A stretch of 64,000 nucleotides of DNA, taken from NCBI RefSeq assembly GCF_020103695.1, contig NZ_JAHXBF010000028.1:1-64000 (forward strand), given 5' to 3'. Each line of letters opens with the position of its first letter. The stretch's first letter is position 1. The notes under the pieces were generated by a model. The model saw nothing but the letters and a program-made list of their open reading frames with translations, had not been told where the DNA came from and ran no database searches. This DNA comes from Hyalangium versicolor (GTDB lineage: Bacteria > Myxococcota > Myxococcia > Myxococcales > Myxococcaceae). Positions 1 to 7,336 of the stretch are shown here, one piece after another. The translations under genes were made by a program, and so were the position numbers.

Positions 1-33
1 AGTGCGGGGGGCGGGCGTCGGCGTGGTTGCCAT
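1..33 (-). CDS. Possible start of a further leftward gene (partial)
   Basis: A leftward ATG at 33-31 opens a frame that begins MATTPTPAPRT and leaves the window. A GAGG lies about 12 nt upstream. It follows the capsid-like gene in the same direction and would continue the leftward operon of the mobile element. Only 11 codons are visible, so neither the reading frame nor a function can be confirmed. A 6-bp inverted repeat (GCCCGG/CCGGGC, 63-78) lies between it and the capsid-like gene, without a T tract. Confidence 0.3.
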   Translation of the reverse strand, partial: MATTPTPAPRT

Positions 34-147
34 AGACAGGTGCCTCGTTGGAGTGTGGTGGCGCCCGGCTCACCGGGCACCGAGGGAGCTGCAGCGCGGG
101 CCACGGAGGAGCCCGCCCTGCCTGGGTCGCGCGGCCGCTCAGCCGGC

Positions 148-834
148 TCAGCGCGTGGTGCCGACCTTGAGGGCGATCTCGCCGTAGATCTCGACACCGA
201 GGATCCACCCGGCCGAGGGCAGGGCGGTGCTGATGGCGTTGATCTCGGCCAGCGCGGCCGCCTCGATCGTGAGGATGGCCTGGAGCGCCTGGTCCTCCTT
301 GAACTTCGTGTCGCCCGGCACCTGGAAGAGGCCGACGGGGCTCATCGGGCCGAACGTCTCGTTGAGCTTCTTGTCAGCCCCCGCGGAGTCCGCGGTGGCG
401 TACCGCGTCTCGACGCCCACGCCCGCCGGGATGGTCAGCGACGGCTGCTTGATGACCTTCGCCCCCGAGGGCAGCTGGATCGTCAGGATGCTGTGCTCCG
501 CGAGGATCGCCTTGATGGGCAGCACTCCCGGGAAACGCTCGCCCACGTAGAGGCCGATGGCCTTCGGGTAGACGTCGGCCACGGGCTTGGCGCCGGAGGC
601 GAGCCAGTTGTTGTACGCATTCTCCGCGATGCGCACCGGGAAGTCCGACGCCTCCTTGAAGATGTCGACCTGCCCGTTGTTGAACTTTCCGAACGCCGTG
701 TTGCTGTTCACGTTGCCGGTCATCCGGAACGCAGCGTGCAGCCGCGCCGGCGCGACGTTGCGCAGCTTCTCGATCTGCTTCTGCGCGTTGCTGATTCGCT
801 GCTTCCCCTGCCCCTGCCCCTTCTGCTGTGCCAT
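148..834 (-). CDS. Putative capsid-like structural protein of the mobile element
   Basis: This 228-aa soluble protein has no signal peptide or membrane segment. A short Gln/Lys/Gly-rich head (residues 1-25) is followed by a chain of short hydrophobic strands with many Gly, Pro and Ala residues, suggesting an all-beta body, and it ends GEIALKVGTTR. The start is supported by a GAGG about 9 nt upstream. I recognise no family signature. Capsid protein is inferred from size, composition, and position at the end of a leftward operon of small membrane and basic proteins linked to an integrase. It could equally be another virion or conjugation-surface protein. Confidence 0.55.
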   Translation of the reverse strand: MAQQKGQGQGKQRISNAQKQIEKLRNVAPARLHAAFRMTGNVNSNTAFGKFNNGQVDIFKEASDFPVRIAENAYNNWLASGAKPVADVYPKAIGLYVGERFPGVLPIKAILAEHSILTIQLPSGAKVIKQPSLTIPAGVGVETRYATADSAGADKKLNETFGPMSPVGLFQVPGDTKFKEDQALQAILTIEAAALAEINAISTALPSAGWILGVEIYGEIALKVGTTR

Positions 835-949
835 GGTTCAACCCTCGAGTAACGTCTGTGCTGCGGTGGAAGTGAAGGAGGCCTGGGGAGGCGGGAGGCC
901 GAAGCTCCGGCCTCCCCAGGCGTCCTGGAATGCGGTGGCTGTCGCCCCG

Positions 950-1780
950 TCAGGCGCTCCAGCCGTTCTCGGACTCACCGGAGAGGCCTTCGTCGGCCTC
1001 GATGTCGCCGAGGTCGTCCGCCACCTCGAAGGAGCCGCCGCTCAGGTCGGCCTGCTCGATGCCCTCGACGCCAGAGCTGTCGCCCTTGGGGAGGGCCAGG
1101 AGGTTGCCTCGCTGGTCCATCACGAGGACCTCACTCTCTCCGAGGTCACCCAGCAGCGTCGCGCTCTCGGTGCCACCGTTCTCCAGGTTGAGCTCGATGG
1201 CCTCCCCGGCCAGCGCGTACATCGGCTGAGAGGTGCCGTCAGGCAGCATGCGGTAGACCTGGCCGCCGGAGATGTAGACATCATCCGGCGCTCCGAGCTG
1301 CGCGTAGCCCACCTTCTGGAGAGCGCCGACGGGCTGCCCGGCGCCGTTGGCGAGCTCGCTCAGCCCGTGGAGGGCGGCGAGGGCGGCGCCAGCGCTCGCG
1401 ACCGCCTTACCCGCACTCGGGTTCAGCCGGTTGAGGAACAGGCCCAGTCCCATCGTCGCCCCGGCCGGGAGGATGGTGCGCAGCCCGGCCCGCACCATCC
1501 GGTTCGACACCCGCGTGGTGACCTGGTGGAGCAGGGGCTGCAGGGCGACGACCGTCGCCATGCCGACGCCCGCGGCCACCAGGGTCCCTCCCACGTCCAC
1601 GCCGGGGTTGCGTCGACGCGCCCGGGCCCGCCGGGGGGCAGGGGGCGGCGCCGCCTGTCGGCTCCGGCGCTTCCTCTTCGGGGTGGCTGAGGTGCGCGAT
1701 TTGGCCGTCGCCGCCCTCTTCTTGTTCTTCTTCTTGGTGCCGTTCACGATCATCAGCTCCTTCTGTCTCTCCAGGTTCAT
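950..1780 (-). CDS. Basic-headed membrane protein of the mobile element
   Basis: The 276-aa product has three visible parts. Residues about 10-65 are extremely Lys/Arg-rich and include the motif RARRRNPG. Residues about 65-150 hold two or three Ala/Gly/Val-rich hydrophobic segments able to span a membrane. The C-terminal third is acidic (Asp/Glu/Ser-rich). A basic head on membrane helices fits an inner virion-membrane protein touching DNA, but this is inference. The start at 1780 has AGGGAG just upstream; an internal ATG at 1753 also has an SD-like GGAG and is an alternative. It lies 10 nt after the previous leftward gene. Confidence 0.6.
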   Translation of the reverse strand: MNLERQKELMIVNGTKKKNKKRAATAKSRTSATPKRKRRSRQAAPPPAPRRARARRRNPGVDVGGTLVAAGVGMATVVALQPLLHQVTTRVSNRMVRAGLRTILPAGATMGLGLFLNRLNPSAGKAVASAGAALAALHGLSELANGAGQPVGALQKVGYAQLGAPDDVYISGGQVYRMLPDGTSQPMYALAGEAIELNLENGGTESATLLGDLGESEVLVMDQRGNLLALPKGDSSGVEGIEQADLSGGSFEVADDLGDIEADEGLSGESENGWSA

Positions 1781-1790
1781 GGGCTCCCTT

Positions 1791-2243
1791 TCACCCTCGG
1801 ATCCCGGAGGGGGTGACAGAGAAGCCCCCACCGGAGATGACGTAGACGGAGCCCACGCAGCACAGCCGCGGGCGCCCCTTGAAGTCGTGCTCGTAGTCAT
1901 CCGCGCGCCCGCTCCACTTGTCCGAGCGGTAGGCGATGGACGCGACGCACCCACGGTCCTCAGTGGCGCCGAGCTCCACGGTCGCTGGGGTGACGTTGCC
2001 CGCCTCGAACTCCGACCAGCGTTTGTACGCTCGGGCGACGCCCTTGAGAGCCCGCTTCGCGGAGCCCGCGAGAGGCCCCGGTGCCGCCTTCGGAGCTGGC
2101 ACGAGGTACAAGCGCTTCTGCGTCGAGTCCGTGCAGAGCCAAAGGCCCTTTCTGGGCCACGAGAGGGTGGACCGCTTGCCGTCCTTCTCGACGCGAAGCT
2201 CGAGGACGGTGCCAAGCTGCGCGAGCGCGTGAGGAATCTTCAT
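1791..2243 (-). CDS. Hypothetical 150-aa mobile-element protein
   Basis: This 150-aa protein has no membrane segment or signal peptide. It is rich in Lys, Arg, Trp and Tyr in its middle and ends with a hydrophobic beta-like stretch (VYVISGGGFSV). Its ATG overlaps the stop codon of the upstream gene in a TGATG arrangement, which indicates translational coupling and fixes the start. I recognise no family. Position in the operon suggests a structural or assembly role. Confidence 0.55.
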   Translation of the reverse strand: MKIPHALAQLGTVLELRVEKDGKRSTLSWPRKGLWLCTDSTQKRLYLVPAPKAAPGPLAGSAKRALKGVARAYKRWSEFEAGNVTPATVELGATEDRGCVASIAYRSDKWSGRADDYEHDFKGRPRLCCVGSVYVISGGGFSVTPSGIRG

Positions 2244-3196
2244 GGCCGGGGCGCCTCGGCTTCCTTGTCCCTCACCACCCGGGCCACCTCGCGAGCTCCC
2301 CAGGCGAGGCCCGCAGCCACCAGGCCGAACCCGACCCACTTAGCGGCCGTCGCGAGGGCGCTGAAGGGGGATTCGTTGGACTCGGCGCGGACCTTGTCCG
2401 CCTCATTGCGCAGCGTGCGGAGCTCCTTCACCTCCGCGCCCTTGCCCTGCTGGACCAGCGTGAGCTCCTGCTTGGCCACCTCGGCGCGCGCCACCTCGGT
2501 GGCATTCTGGTAGTAGGCAAAGAGGCTCGCAGCCAGCGAGGTTGCGACGGCCACGGTTGCGACAGCCGCCCCGGCGCCGACCACGAGGGGGCTTCCCAGC
2601 GTGGACTGCCCGGTGACGAGGCTCGCTCCCTTCTCGAGTGCGGACATAACAGTCCCCAACTGCTTCCACGTCTCCTCGGCGCGCGAGGCCGGGGCCCCGA
2701 AGAGAGTGTCCGAGGCCTGCGTCGAGAGCTTCTTGCCCTTCAGTCCAGCGCGGAGCTTGTCGAGCTCGGCGCGCATGCTGGTGAGCTGGGCAACCTTCGC
2801 CTTGAGCTCCTTCAGCTTGTCGGCGGCCGCGGTGACGCCTTGCTCCACCTTGCCCGCCACGGCGTGGGAGACGCGGTACCAGAGCGAGCTCCGCTCCTCT
2901 GCGTCCTTCAGTTGGGACTGGCCCTGCTTCAGCCAGAGCTGGAGGTTCTCCCGCCACTTCGCCACGGGCAGGCGGCCTGCCACCACCTCGTCGATCTGCT
3001 TGGTGGCGAAGTCCTGCACCGTCTTCGAGTAGGTGGCCGCGGCGCCAATGCCCGCCTTCTTCACAGAGTCCTCCCCGCCCGCCTCGTTGGCGGCTTTCAC
3101 CACCTTCTGGGCAAGCTCGAGCAGGGGCTTCACCTCAGCCTTCAGCGTGGCGGCCGCGACGGGAGGCGCCACCTTTGCGACGACTCGGGCGGCCAT
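2240..3196 (-). CDS. Long alpha-helical protein with C-terminal membrane anchor
   Basis: The 318-aa product is almost entirely helical and rich in Ala, Lys, Glu and Gln, with probable coiled coil around residues 130-165 (repeated LKELKAKVAQL-type heptads). A hydrophobic segment lies near residues 205-230, a second coiled segment at about 240-275, and a final membrane segment (WVGFGLVAAGLAWG) close to the C-terminus. It starts with an ATG overlapping the TGA of the upstream gene; a GTG one codon earlier is also possible. Function is unknown; a tape- or scaffold-like or membrane-bound virion protein are options. Confidence 0.55.
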   Translation of the reverse strand: MAARVVAKVAPPVAAATLKAEVKPLLELAQKVVKAANEAGGEDSVKKAGIGAAATYSKTVQDFATKQIDEVVAGRLPVAKWRENLQLWLKQGQSQLKDAEERSSLWYRVSHAVAGKVEQGVTAAADKLKELKAKVAQLTSMRAELDKLRAGLKGKKLSTQASDTLFGAPASRAEETWKQLGTVMSALEKGASLVTGQSTLGSPLVVGAGAAVATVAVATSLAASLFAYYQNATEVARAEVAKQELTLVQQGKGAEVKELRTLRNEADKVRAESNESPFSALATAAKWVGFGLVAAGLAWGAREVARVVRDKEAEAPRP

Positions 3197-4515
3197 CACT
3201 CCTCCTCCGCCGCGGAGCTGTCGTCGAAAGGGCCCGCATCAAGGCTCTCCTCACCCTGGGGCTCGACTGCGTCCTCGGAGGCCTCCTCGTAGGAGGCGCC
3301 GTCATCCTCGGGCGCAGCCGGCTCGAACGTCTCCGCGTCCTCCGGAGGGCTGACGAACGCCGACGCCTCCTCCTGCATGGAGGAGGGGTGGGGCGCGACG
3401 GAGACAGGTGTCGGCTGCGCCGCAGCCGCAGAGGAAGCAGCAGCGGCGGCAGCGGCGCGGGCGATCAGCGTCTTCGGCTTGACGCCAACAGCCTTGGGGG
3501 CGGCGGGCTTCGAGACCGTGCGAGCTGTCGAGGCCTTCAGCGCCTTGGCCGTGGAGGGCTTGGGGCTCGCAGCCTTCGCGGCCGTCGACACCGCCCGGGC
3601 AATGGGGTTGGACTTCACCGCGGCCGAGAGGCCGGGCGCGACCTTGTCCAGGAGCATGGGCGCCGCAGCTTTGGCCAGGCCGCCGACGCCACCCTTCTTC
3701 ACTGCGTTGATGACCTTCACGCCCTTGGAGGCCACGTCGATGGCGGTGAGGGCGGCCGACCCACCGGGAACGAAGCTGATGGCCTTCTTCAGGATCGCGC
3801 CGCCAACCTTGCTGGTGGCCACCTTCGCAACTCCCTTCGCGAGCTTCTTGAGCGAGAAGCCGCCGAGGCCGGAGAGGCCCGGAGGGGGGCGAGCGCCACC
3901 ACGTCGACGAGCGCGCCGGGGGGCTCCTTCGGTGTAACCGAGAGTGGAGAGGGACACAGGGAATCTCCTCGTGACTGCGTGGGGGAGGACGTCGCCGAGC
4001 TGGGCCCGCTCGGCAGGGCGGAGCAGATCCAGGACTGGGTCAAAAGAGTGCACTTGACCGCAGGACCGGCACCACACTTCGAGCCAAGTGTGGTTGTAGC
4101 GAACGGGCTCGCCGGGGCGAGGGGCGCGCCGCGCGCCGATGATCACGAACACAGGGTGCCCGATGGCCTCGAAGAGGCTTCCCGCCTTGATGACAGCGCA
4201 GTCGCAGTCCCGCCCCCTCGACGGGACAGCCGCACCCTGCAGAAGCTCGGCGTCGACCGGGTCCAGGCGGTACGGTGCCGCCTCCAGCCCAGTCATGTAG
4301 TCCCACACAGCTTGGATTTCGCCGTGGTAGTCGTGGGGCCGGGCGAGGAATGCGGCGCGTCTGGCCTCGTCCTGGACCTCCGGGTCCTTGCTCCCCTCGC
4401 GGATGAGCTCGAGCATCCGCGCACGCGTCCTGTCGACGCCCTCGGTGCCCGGCAGCAGAGGCTCCCGGCGCACCCGGTGGCCTGCGCGCGAGATGGTGTC
4501 AGCTCTCGGTGCCAT
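3196..4515 (-). CDS. Transglutaminase-like domain protein with long Ala/Lys hydrophobic tail
   Basis: The N-terminal part of this 439-aa protein (about 1-175) looks like the transglutaminase/papain-like fold. A Cys pair sits in RDCDCAVIKAG, a His in NHTWLEVW and an Asp in SFDPV, in the order Cys-His-Asp. A CRSCG pair lies between the last two. Residues about 180-330 are amphipathic and hydrophobic helices rich in Ala, Lys, Val and Gly (for example KKLAKGVAKVATSKVGGA), and the C-terminus is very acidic. Such tails resemble membrane-active virion proteins, but that is inference. The start overlaps the 3' end of the upstream gene by 17 nt; the ATG at 4515 is chosen because longer forms are Arg-rich shadow sequence. 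Confidence 0.6.
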   Translation of the reverse strand: MAPRADTISRAGHRVRREPLLPGTEGVDRTRARMLELIREGSKDPEVQDEARRAAFLARPHDYHGEIQAVWDYMTGLEAAPYRLDPVDAELLQGAAVPSRGRDCDCAVIKAGSLFEAIGHPVFVIIGARRAPRPGEPVRYNHTWLEVWCRSCGQVHSFDPVLDLLRPAERAQLGDVLPHAVTRRFPVSLSTLGYTEGAPRRARRRGGARPPPGLSGLGGFSLKKLAKGVAKVATSKVGGAILKKAISFVPGGSAALTAIDVASKGVKVINAVKKGGVGGLAKAAAPMLLDKVAPGLSAAVKSNPIARAVSTAAKAASPKPSTAKALKASTARTVSKPAAPKAVGVKPKTLIARAAAAAAASSAAAAQPTPVSVAPHPSSMQEEASAFVSPPEDAETFEPAAPEDDGASYEEASEDAVEPQGEESLDAGPFDDSSAAEEE

Positions 4516-5317
4516 GGGTGCCGCCGCCCTCTGTCCCGCCCGCACCCACCGTCGCCTTCCTCCGGAACCCCACAACCTTCCCGCGAGTGCCCTCCTCGGC
4601 GGGCTCCTGCCGAGGGGCGGCACCAGCTCGAGCCGCCCGCGCTTCGTAGAGCCGCGCCTTGGCGTCCGAGGTGCGCGCGCGCACCTTGAGCACGTCCGCG
4701 ACGCTCTCCACGAGCTCGGCCACGGCTGGGGCCAGCACCGGGGACTGGATGGCCCTCTCCAGGAGACCGAGAAGCCCGGTCGCGAGCGGTGAGGCTCCTT
4801 CCCCGTCCCCCTCCTCCTCCGGGTCCTCCTCGTACTCCTCGCGAGGAGGGTTGAGCTTGCTCTCCACGGCCTCGCGGATCAGCCGCTCCGTCACCTCTCG
4901 GAAGAGGTCTGTCGGCGGCGCGACTGCTGGGGCGACCGGCGGTGTGACGGAGGGCGTGACGGCTGGCGTGACGGCGGTCGTGACTGCGGTATTGGCGTCG
5001 CGCACCCGCAGGGAGACCGTGGCCTGGCTGACGTGACGGCCCTTCTCGCGGATCCGGAGGGAGTAGTCCCCAGTGGGCAGGTTCAGTGCCGCCAGGTGGT
5101 CGAGGACCTGGAGCTCGAGGGGCACGTCACGACGCAGCAGCCGAATGGGCTCAACAGCTTGTCGAGCTCCGGCAGGGTCAAACCGGAGCTCCAACGTGCA
5201 CCGCGCATCCTCACCCAACTCGTCCAGAGCTGCCTGGAGTGCATCAAGCCCGTCCGCCACGCCCGTCACCTCCGCCCGGGCACTGAACCCGGGGGCGAGC
5301 GCGTTAATCCCAGACAC
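4499..5317 (-). CDS. Hypothetical protein with repeated Val-Thr-Pro linker, first gene of leftward operon
   Basis: The product is about 272 aa from a GTG at 5317. A probable beta domain (residues about 1-110) contains YSLRIREKGRHVSQATVSLRV, reminiscent of immunoglobulin-like strands. A linker with tandem TAVTPAV/TPSVTPPV units follows, then an acidic stretch (EEYEEDPEEEGDGEG) and a Lys/Arg-rich C-terminus. The start is uncertain: no ATG is available at a sensible place, and the ribosome site is weak. It is the promoter-proximal gene of the leftward block, facing the rightward block. Function is unknown. Confidence 0.5.
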   Translation of the reverse strand: MSGINALAPGFSARAEVTGVADGLDALQAALDELGEDARCTLELRFDPAGARQAVEPIRLLRRDVPLELQVLDHLAALNLPTGDYSLRIREKGRHVSQATVSLRVRDANTAVTTAVTPAVTPSVTPPVAPAVAPPTDLFREVTERLIREAVESKLNPPREEYEEDPEEEGDGEGASPLATGLLGLLERAIQSPVLAPAVAELVESVADVLKVRARTSDAKARLYEARAARAGAAPRQEPAEEGTRGKVVGFRRKATVGAGGTEGGGTHGTES

Positions 5318-5459
5318 GTTATGCTGGAGCTCTCTCGTTGTATGGGTGAGGTGGGCGATGGCTGGTGGGAGAGTGAATAAGCAGTCGGGCAGTGGTGCGT
5401 CTTCAGTGGTGTCCGCGGCGAAGAGGGAGCAGCCCCAGGAGGGTGCGAGCTCCGCCACG

Positions 5460-6191
5460 ATGGACCCGAAGGACGCCAAGGTTCTCCAGGCGGAGTGGGA
5501 GCAGCGGCCGACGGTGAGCGCGCGCGCCCTCGTCGACAGCTGGAAGCTCGTGAGCACACGCCTGGTCTCCGAAGTGGTGGCGGCGATTCCGTCGGCCGCG
5601 CCGCTGGAGTTCCTCCACGCGTCCCTGTGGTCGCCGGAGAAGGTCGCAGAGAAGGTGGCGGTTCTCGAGGAGGTCCCGGAGTCAGTCCGCTACGTCATCT
5701 ACAGCGCGCTCACCGCTGCGCTCATGGAGACGAAGCACCTGGTGGCGGATCTCTGCAGCGTCCCAGAGGCGCAGCGAGACGCCTTCCTCCTTCAGTTGGC
5801 CGAGTTCATCCAGGACCGGGAGTTGTATGGCCTGGCGTCGCCGCCCATCATGATGCAGGGGGGCCACGCTCCGCAGGCAGGCTCCCGCGCGATCCACGCT
5901 GGGGTGTATCTGGGCCTGGCTGAGTACGTCATCAGCAAGGGGCCCTCGGCGGGCATGCGTCGGCCCGCGGTGGTGGTGGAGCTCCACGAGGACAACAGCG
6001 CGACGCTCGCGGTGCACTTCGCCATGGCGGACGTGCCGCACGAGTCCAGTGTGGAGCTCCAGCGCGTGCCCTTCAGCTCTGAGGTGAAGCCCGGCACCTG
6101 GTTCCACGAGGGGGTTGGCGCCCCAGTGGTGAAGATGGAGGAGCCGATCCAGGCCCCCGCGCTCGCGGTGATGAAGACTCCGAGCGCGTAA
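5460..6191 (+). CDS. Hypothetical mobile-element protein, first gene of rightward block
   Basis: The 243-aa product begins MDPKDAK. Its N-terminal two thirds look helical, with EKVAEKVAVLEEVPESVRYVIYSALTAAL-like amphipathic sequence; the C-terminal third looks beta-rich (RPAVVVELHEDNSATLAVHF). No membrane segment is seen. An in-frame ATG at 5358 would add 34 residues and has a closer ribosome site. I prefer 5460 because codon use upstream of it is poorer and the longer form would leave only 40 nt between divergent starts. No family recognised. Confidence 0.55.
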   Translation: MDPKDAKVLQAEWEQRPTVSARALVDSWKLVSTRLVSEVVAAIPSAAPLEFLHASLWSPEKVAEKVAVLEEVPESVRYVIYSALTAALMETKHLVADLCSVPEAQRDAFLLQLAEFIQDRELYGLASPPIMMQGGHAPQAGSRAIHAGVYLGLAEYVISKGPSAGMRRPAVVVELHEDNSATLAVHFAMADVPHESSVELQRVPFSSEVKPGTWFHEGVGAPVVKMEEPIQAPALAVMKTPSA

Positions 6192-6222
6192 TTCCACGCG
6201 CTCGGTGATGGAGGCGGTACCG

Positions 6223-6525
6223 ATGGCGGAGCGTGGCGGGGTACGGGAGAAGGTGCTGCGTGTGGTGATTGTGGGAGGCACCATGCTCGGAGCGCTCGGA
6301 GGGGGCGCTACCGGCATGGTGGCTCTCAACCACGGTGAGGAGCAGCGTGCTGTGCAGACGGCTCACACCGAGCTGATGCAGAAGCTCGAGCGGGCAGCCG
6401 AGCGTGACCGTGACAACGCGGAGCGCCTGGCCCGCATCGAGTCGGATGTCTCATGGTTGGTGCGCATGGTTGGTGCGCCAACCACAGATCAAAGCGGCAC
6501 CCCCTCCCGGGTGGGGAAGCGGTAA
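6223..6525 (+). CDS. Small membrane protein with C-terminal coiled coil (holin/spanin-like shape)
   Basis: This 100-aa protein has one N-terminal hydrophobic helix (residues about 10-35, rich in Val, Gly, Ala). A charged coiled coil follows at about 40-80 (HTELMQKLERAAERDRDNAE). GGAGG lies 8 nt before the ATG at 6223 and decides that start over the GTG/ATG at 6205/6208. One TM helix plus coiled coil is common among phage lysis and accessory proteins, but the sequence alone does not prove a lysis role. Confidence 0.55.
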   Translation: MAERGGVREKVLRVVIVGGTMLGALGGGATGMVALNHGEEQRAVQTAHTELMQKLERAAERDRDNAERLARIESDVSWLVRMVGAPTTDQSGTPSRVGKR

Positions 6526-6533
6526 CGCCTGAG

Positions 6534-6583
6534 AGGGTGGCAGGCCTGTAGCAGTCAGCAAGGACTCACTGGCCTGCCACCCT
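6534..6583 (+). terminator. Perfect 13-bp inverted repeat, possible terminator
   Basis: Arms AGGGTGGCAGGCC (6534-6546) and its exact reverse complement (6571-6583) flank a 24-nt loop containing its own small AGTC/GACT stem. It starts 9 nt after the small membrane protein gene. There is no T tract, so intrinsic termination is uncertain; a protein-binding or replication/packaging site of the element is an alternative. Confidence 0.45.
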
Positions 6584-6733
6584 ACCCTTGGGGACATTAC
6601 GAAATAAAACACCCCGGGATAAGTTTGCCTTGTGGTGGGCGGCGGGTTGGTGGGTGGGGGCCTGGTGGCAGTGGTTGCCATGCAGGCTCCAGTTTTCTCG
6701 GTGCCGCTCCGTTCTCTTGGAGGCGTTGAGCGT

Positions 6734-7027
6734 ATGGGCACCCAAGGCAGTCCGCGCAGTGGCAAGAAGATGGCTCGAGTCAACGTGCCTGTCCTGCGTG
6801 AGGTGTTGCAGCGGCTGGGCTCCGAGAAGGGAATCGCCCTCGTGGGCGAGTGCTACGACTTGGTGAGCAGCGCGGCGTTGGATGCCTTTGACCAGCTCGA
6901 CGTGAACCCGTTGCTCAAGTCGGCCGCGCGCGGTCCCATCGAGATGGTGGTGGCTGGTGGCCGTGGCATCGTCATCGACTGGGCCCACAAGCAGCTGCCC
7001 AACACGCAGGTGCCGCCTCAGGCATAA
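6734..7027 (+). CDS. Small hypothetical protein of the mobile element (97 aa)
   Basis: The 97-aa product begins MGTQGSPRSGKKMARVNVPV. It has a basic head, a helical middle (LREVLQRLGSEKGIALVGECYDLVSSAALDAF) and a Gly/Val-rich hydrophobic patch (IEMVVAGGRGIVIDW) too short to be a clear membrane helix. GGAGG lies 10 nt before the ATG. The upstream in-frame extension is Gly/Val-rich and has no good ribosome site, so the shorter form is preferred. No family recognised. Confidence 0.5.
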   Translation: MGTQGSPRSGKKMARVNVPVLREVLQRLGSEKGIALVGECYDLVSSAALDAFDQLDVNPLLKSAARGPIEMVVAGGRGIVIDWAHKQLPNTQVPPQA

Positions 7028-7057
7028 GGTGCCAACTCCGGCCGAGCGCGAGGGACT

Positions 7058-7273
7058 ATGCCACTCGAGGTGCACTTCGCTGTGGATGGTGGCGCTCCGC
7101 TGTGGACGCGCCCCTATAGCCGGGAGCCCCTGCCTGATGCCGGGGCTGTCGTGCAGGTGGTCGGCGCAAAGTCCTACGTGGTGCTCGGGCAGGAGTGGCT
7201 CTATGCGAGCACCGGGCACCTCGCCGTCGTCGTGGTGTGGCTGAGGGAGAGCCCTGCGGACGCTCGCGGGTGA
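7058..7273 (+). CDS. Small hypothetical protein of the mobile element (71 aa)
   Basis: A 71-aa protein with alternating hydrophobic strands (VQVVGAKSYVVLGQEWLYA, HLAVVVVWL) suggesting a small beta fold such as an SH3-like barrel. A GAGGG lies directly upstream of the ATG. It sits between the previous small gene (30 nt gap) and the integrase (63 nt gap). No family recognised. Confidence 0.5.
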   Translation: MPLEVHFAVDGGAPLWTRPYSREPLPDAGAVVQVVGAKSYVVLGQEWLYASTGHLAVVVVWLRESPADARG

Positions 7274-7336
7274 GGAGCGCTGCTTCCTACCTGAAAGGTT
7301 GCACGCCGCTCTGGCTCGCCTACGTACGGCTGTCGC

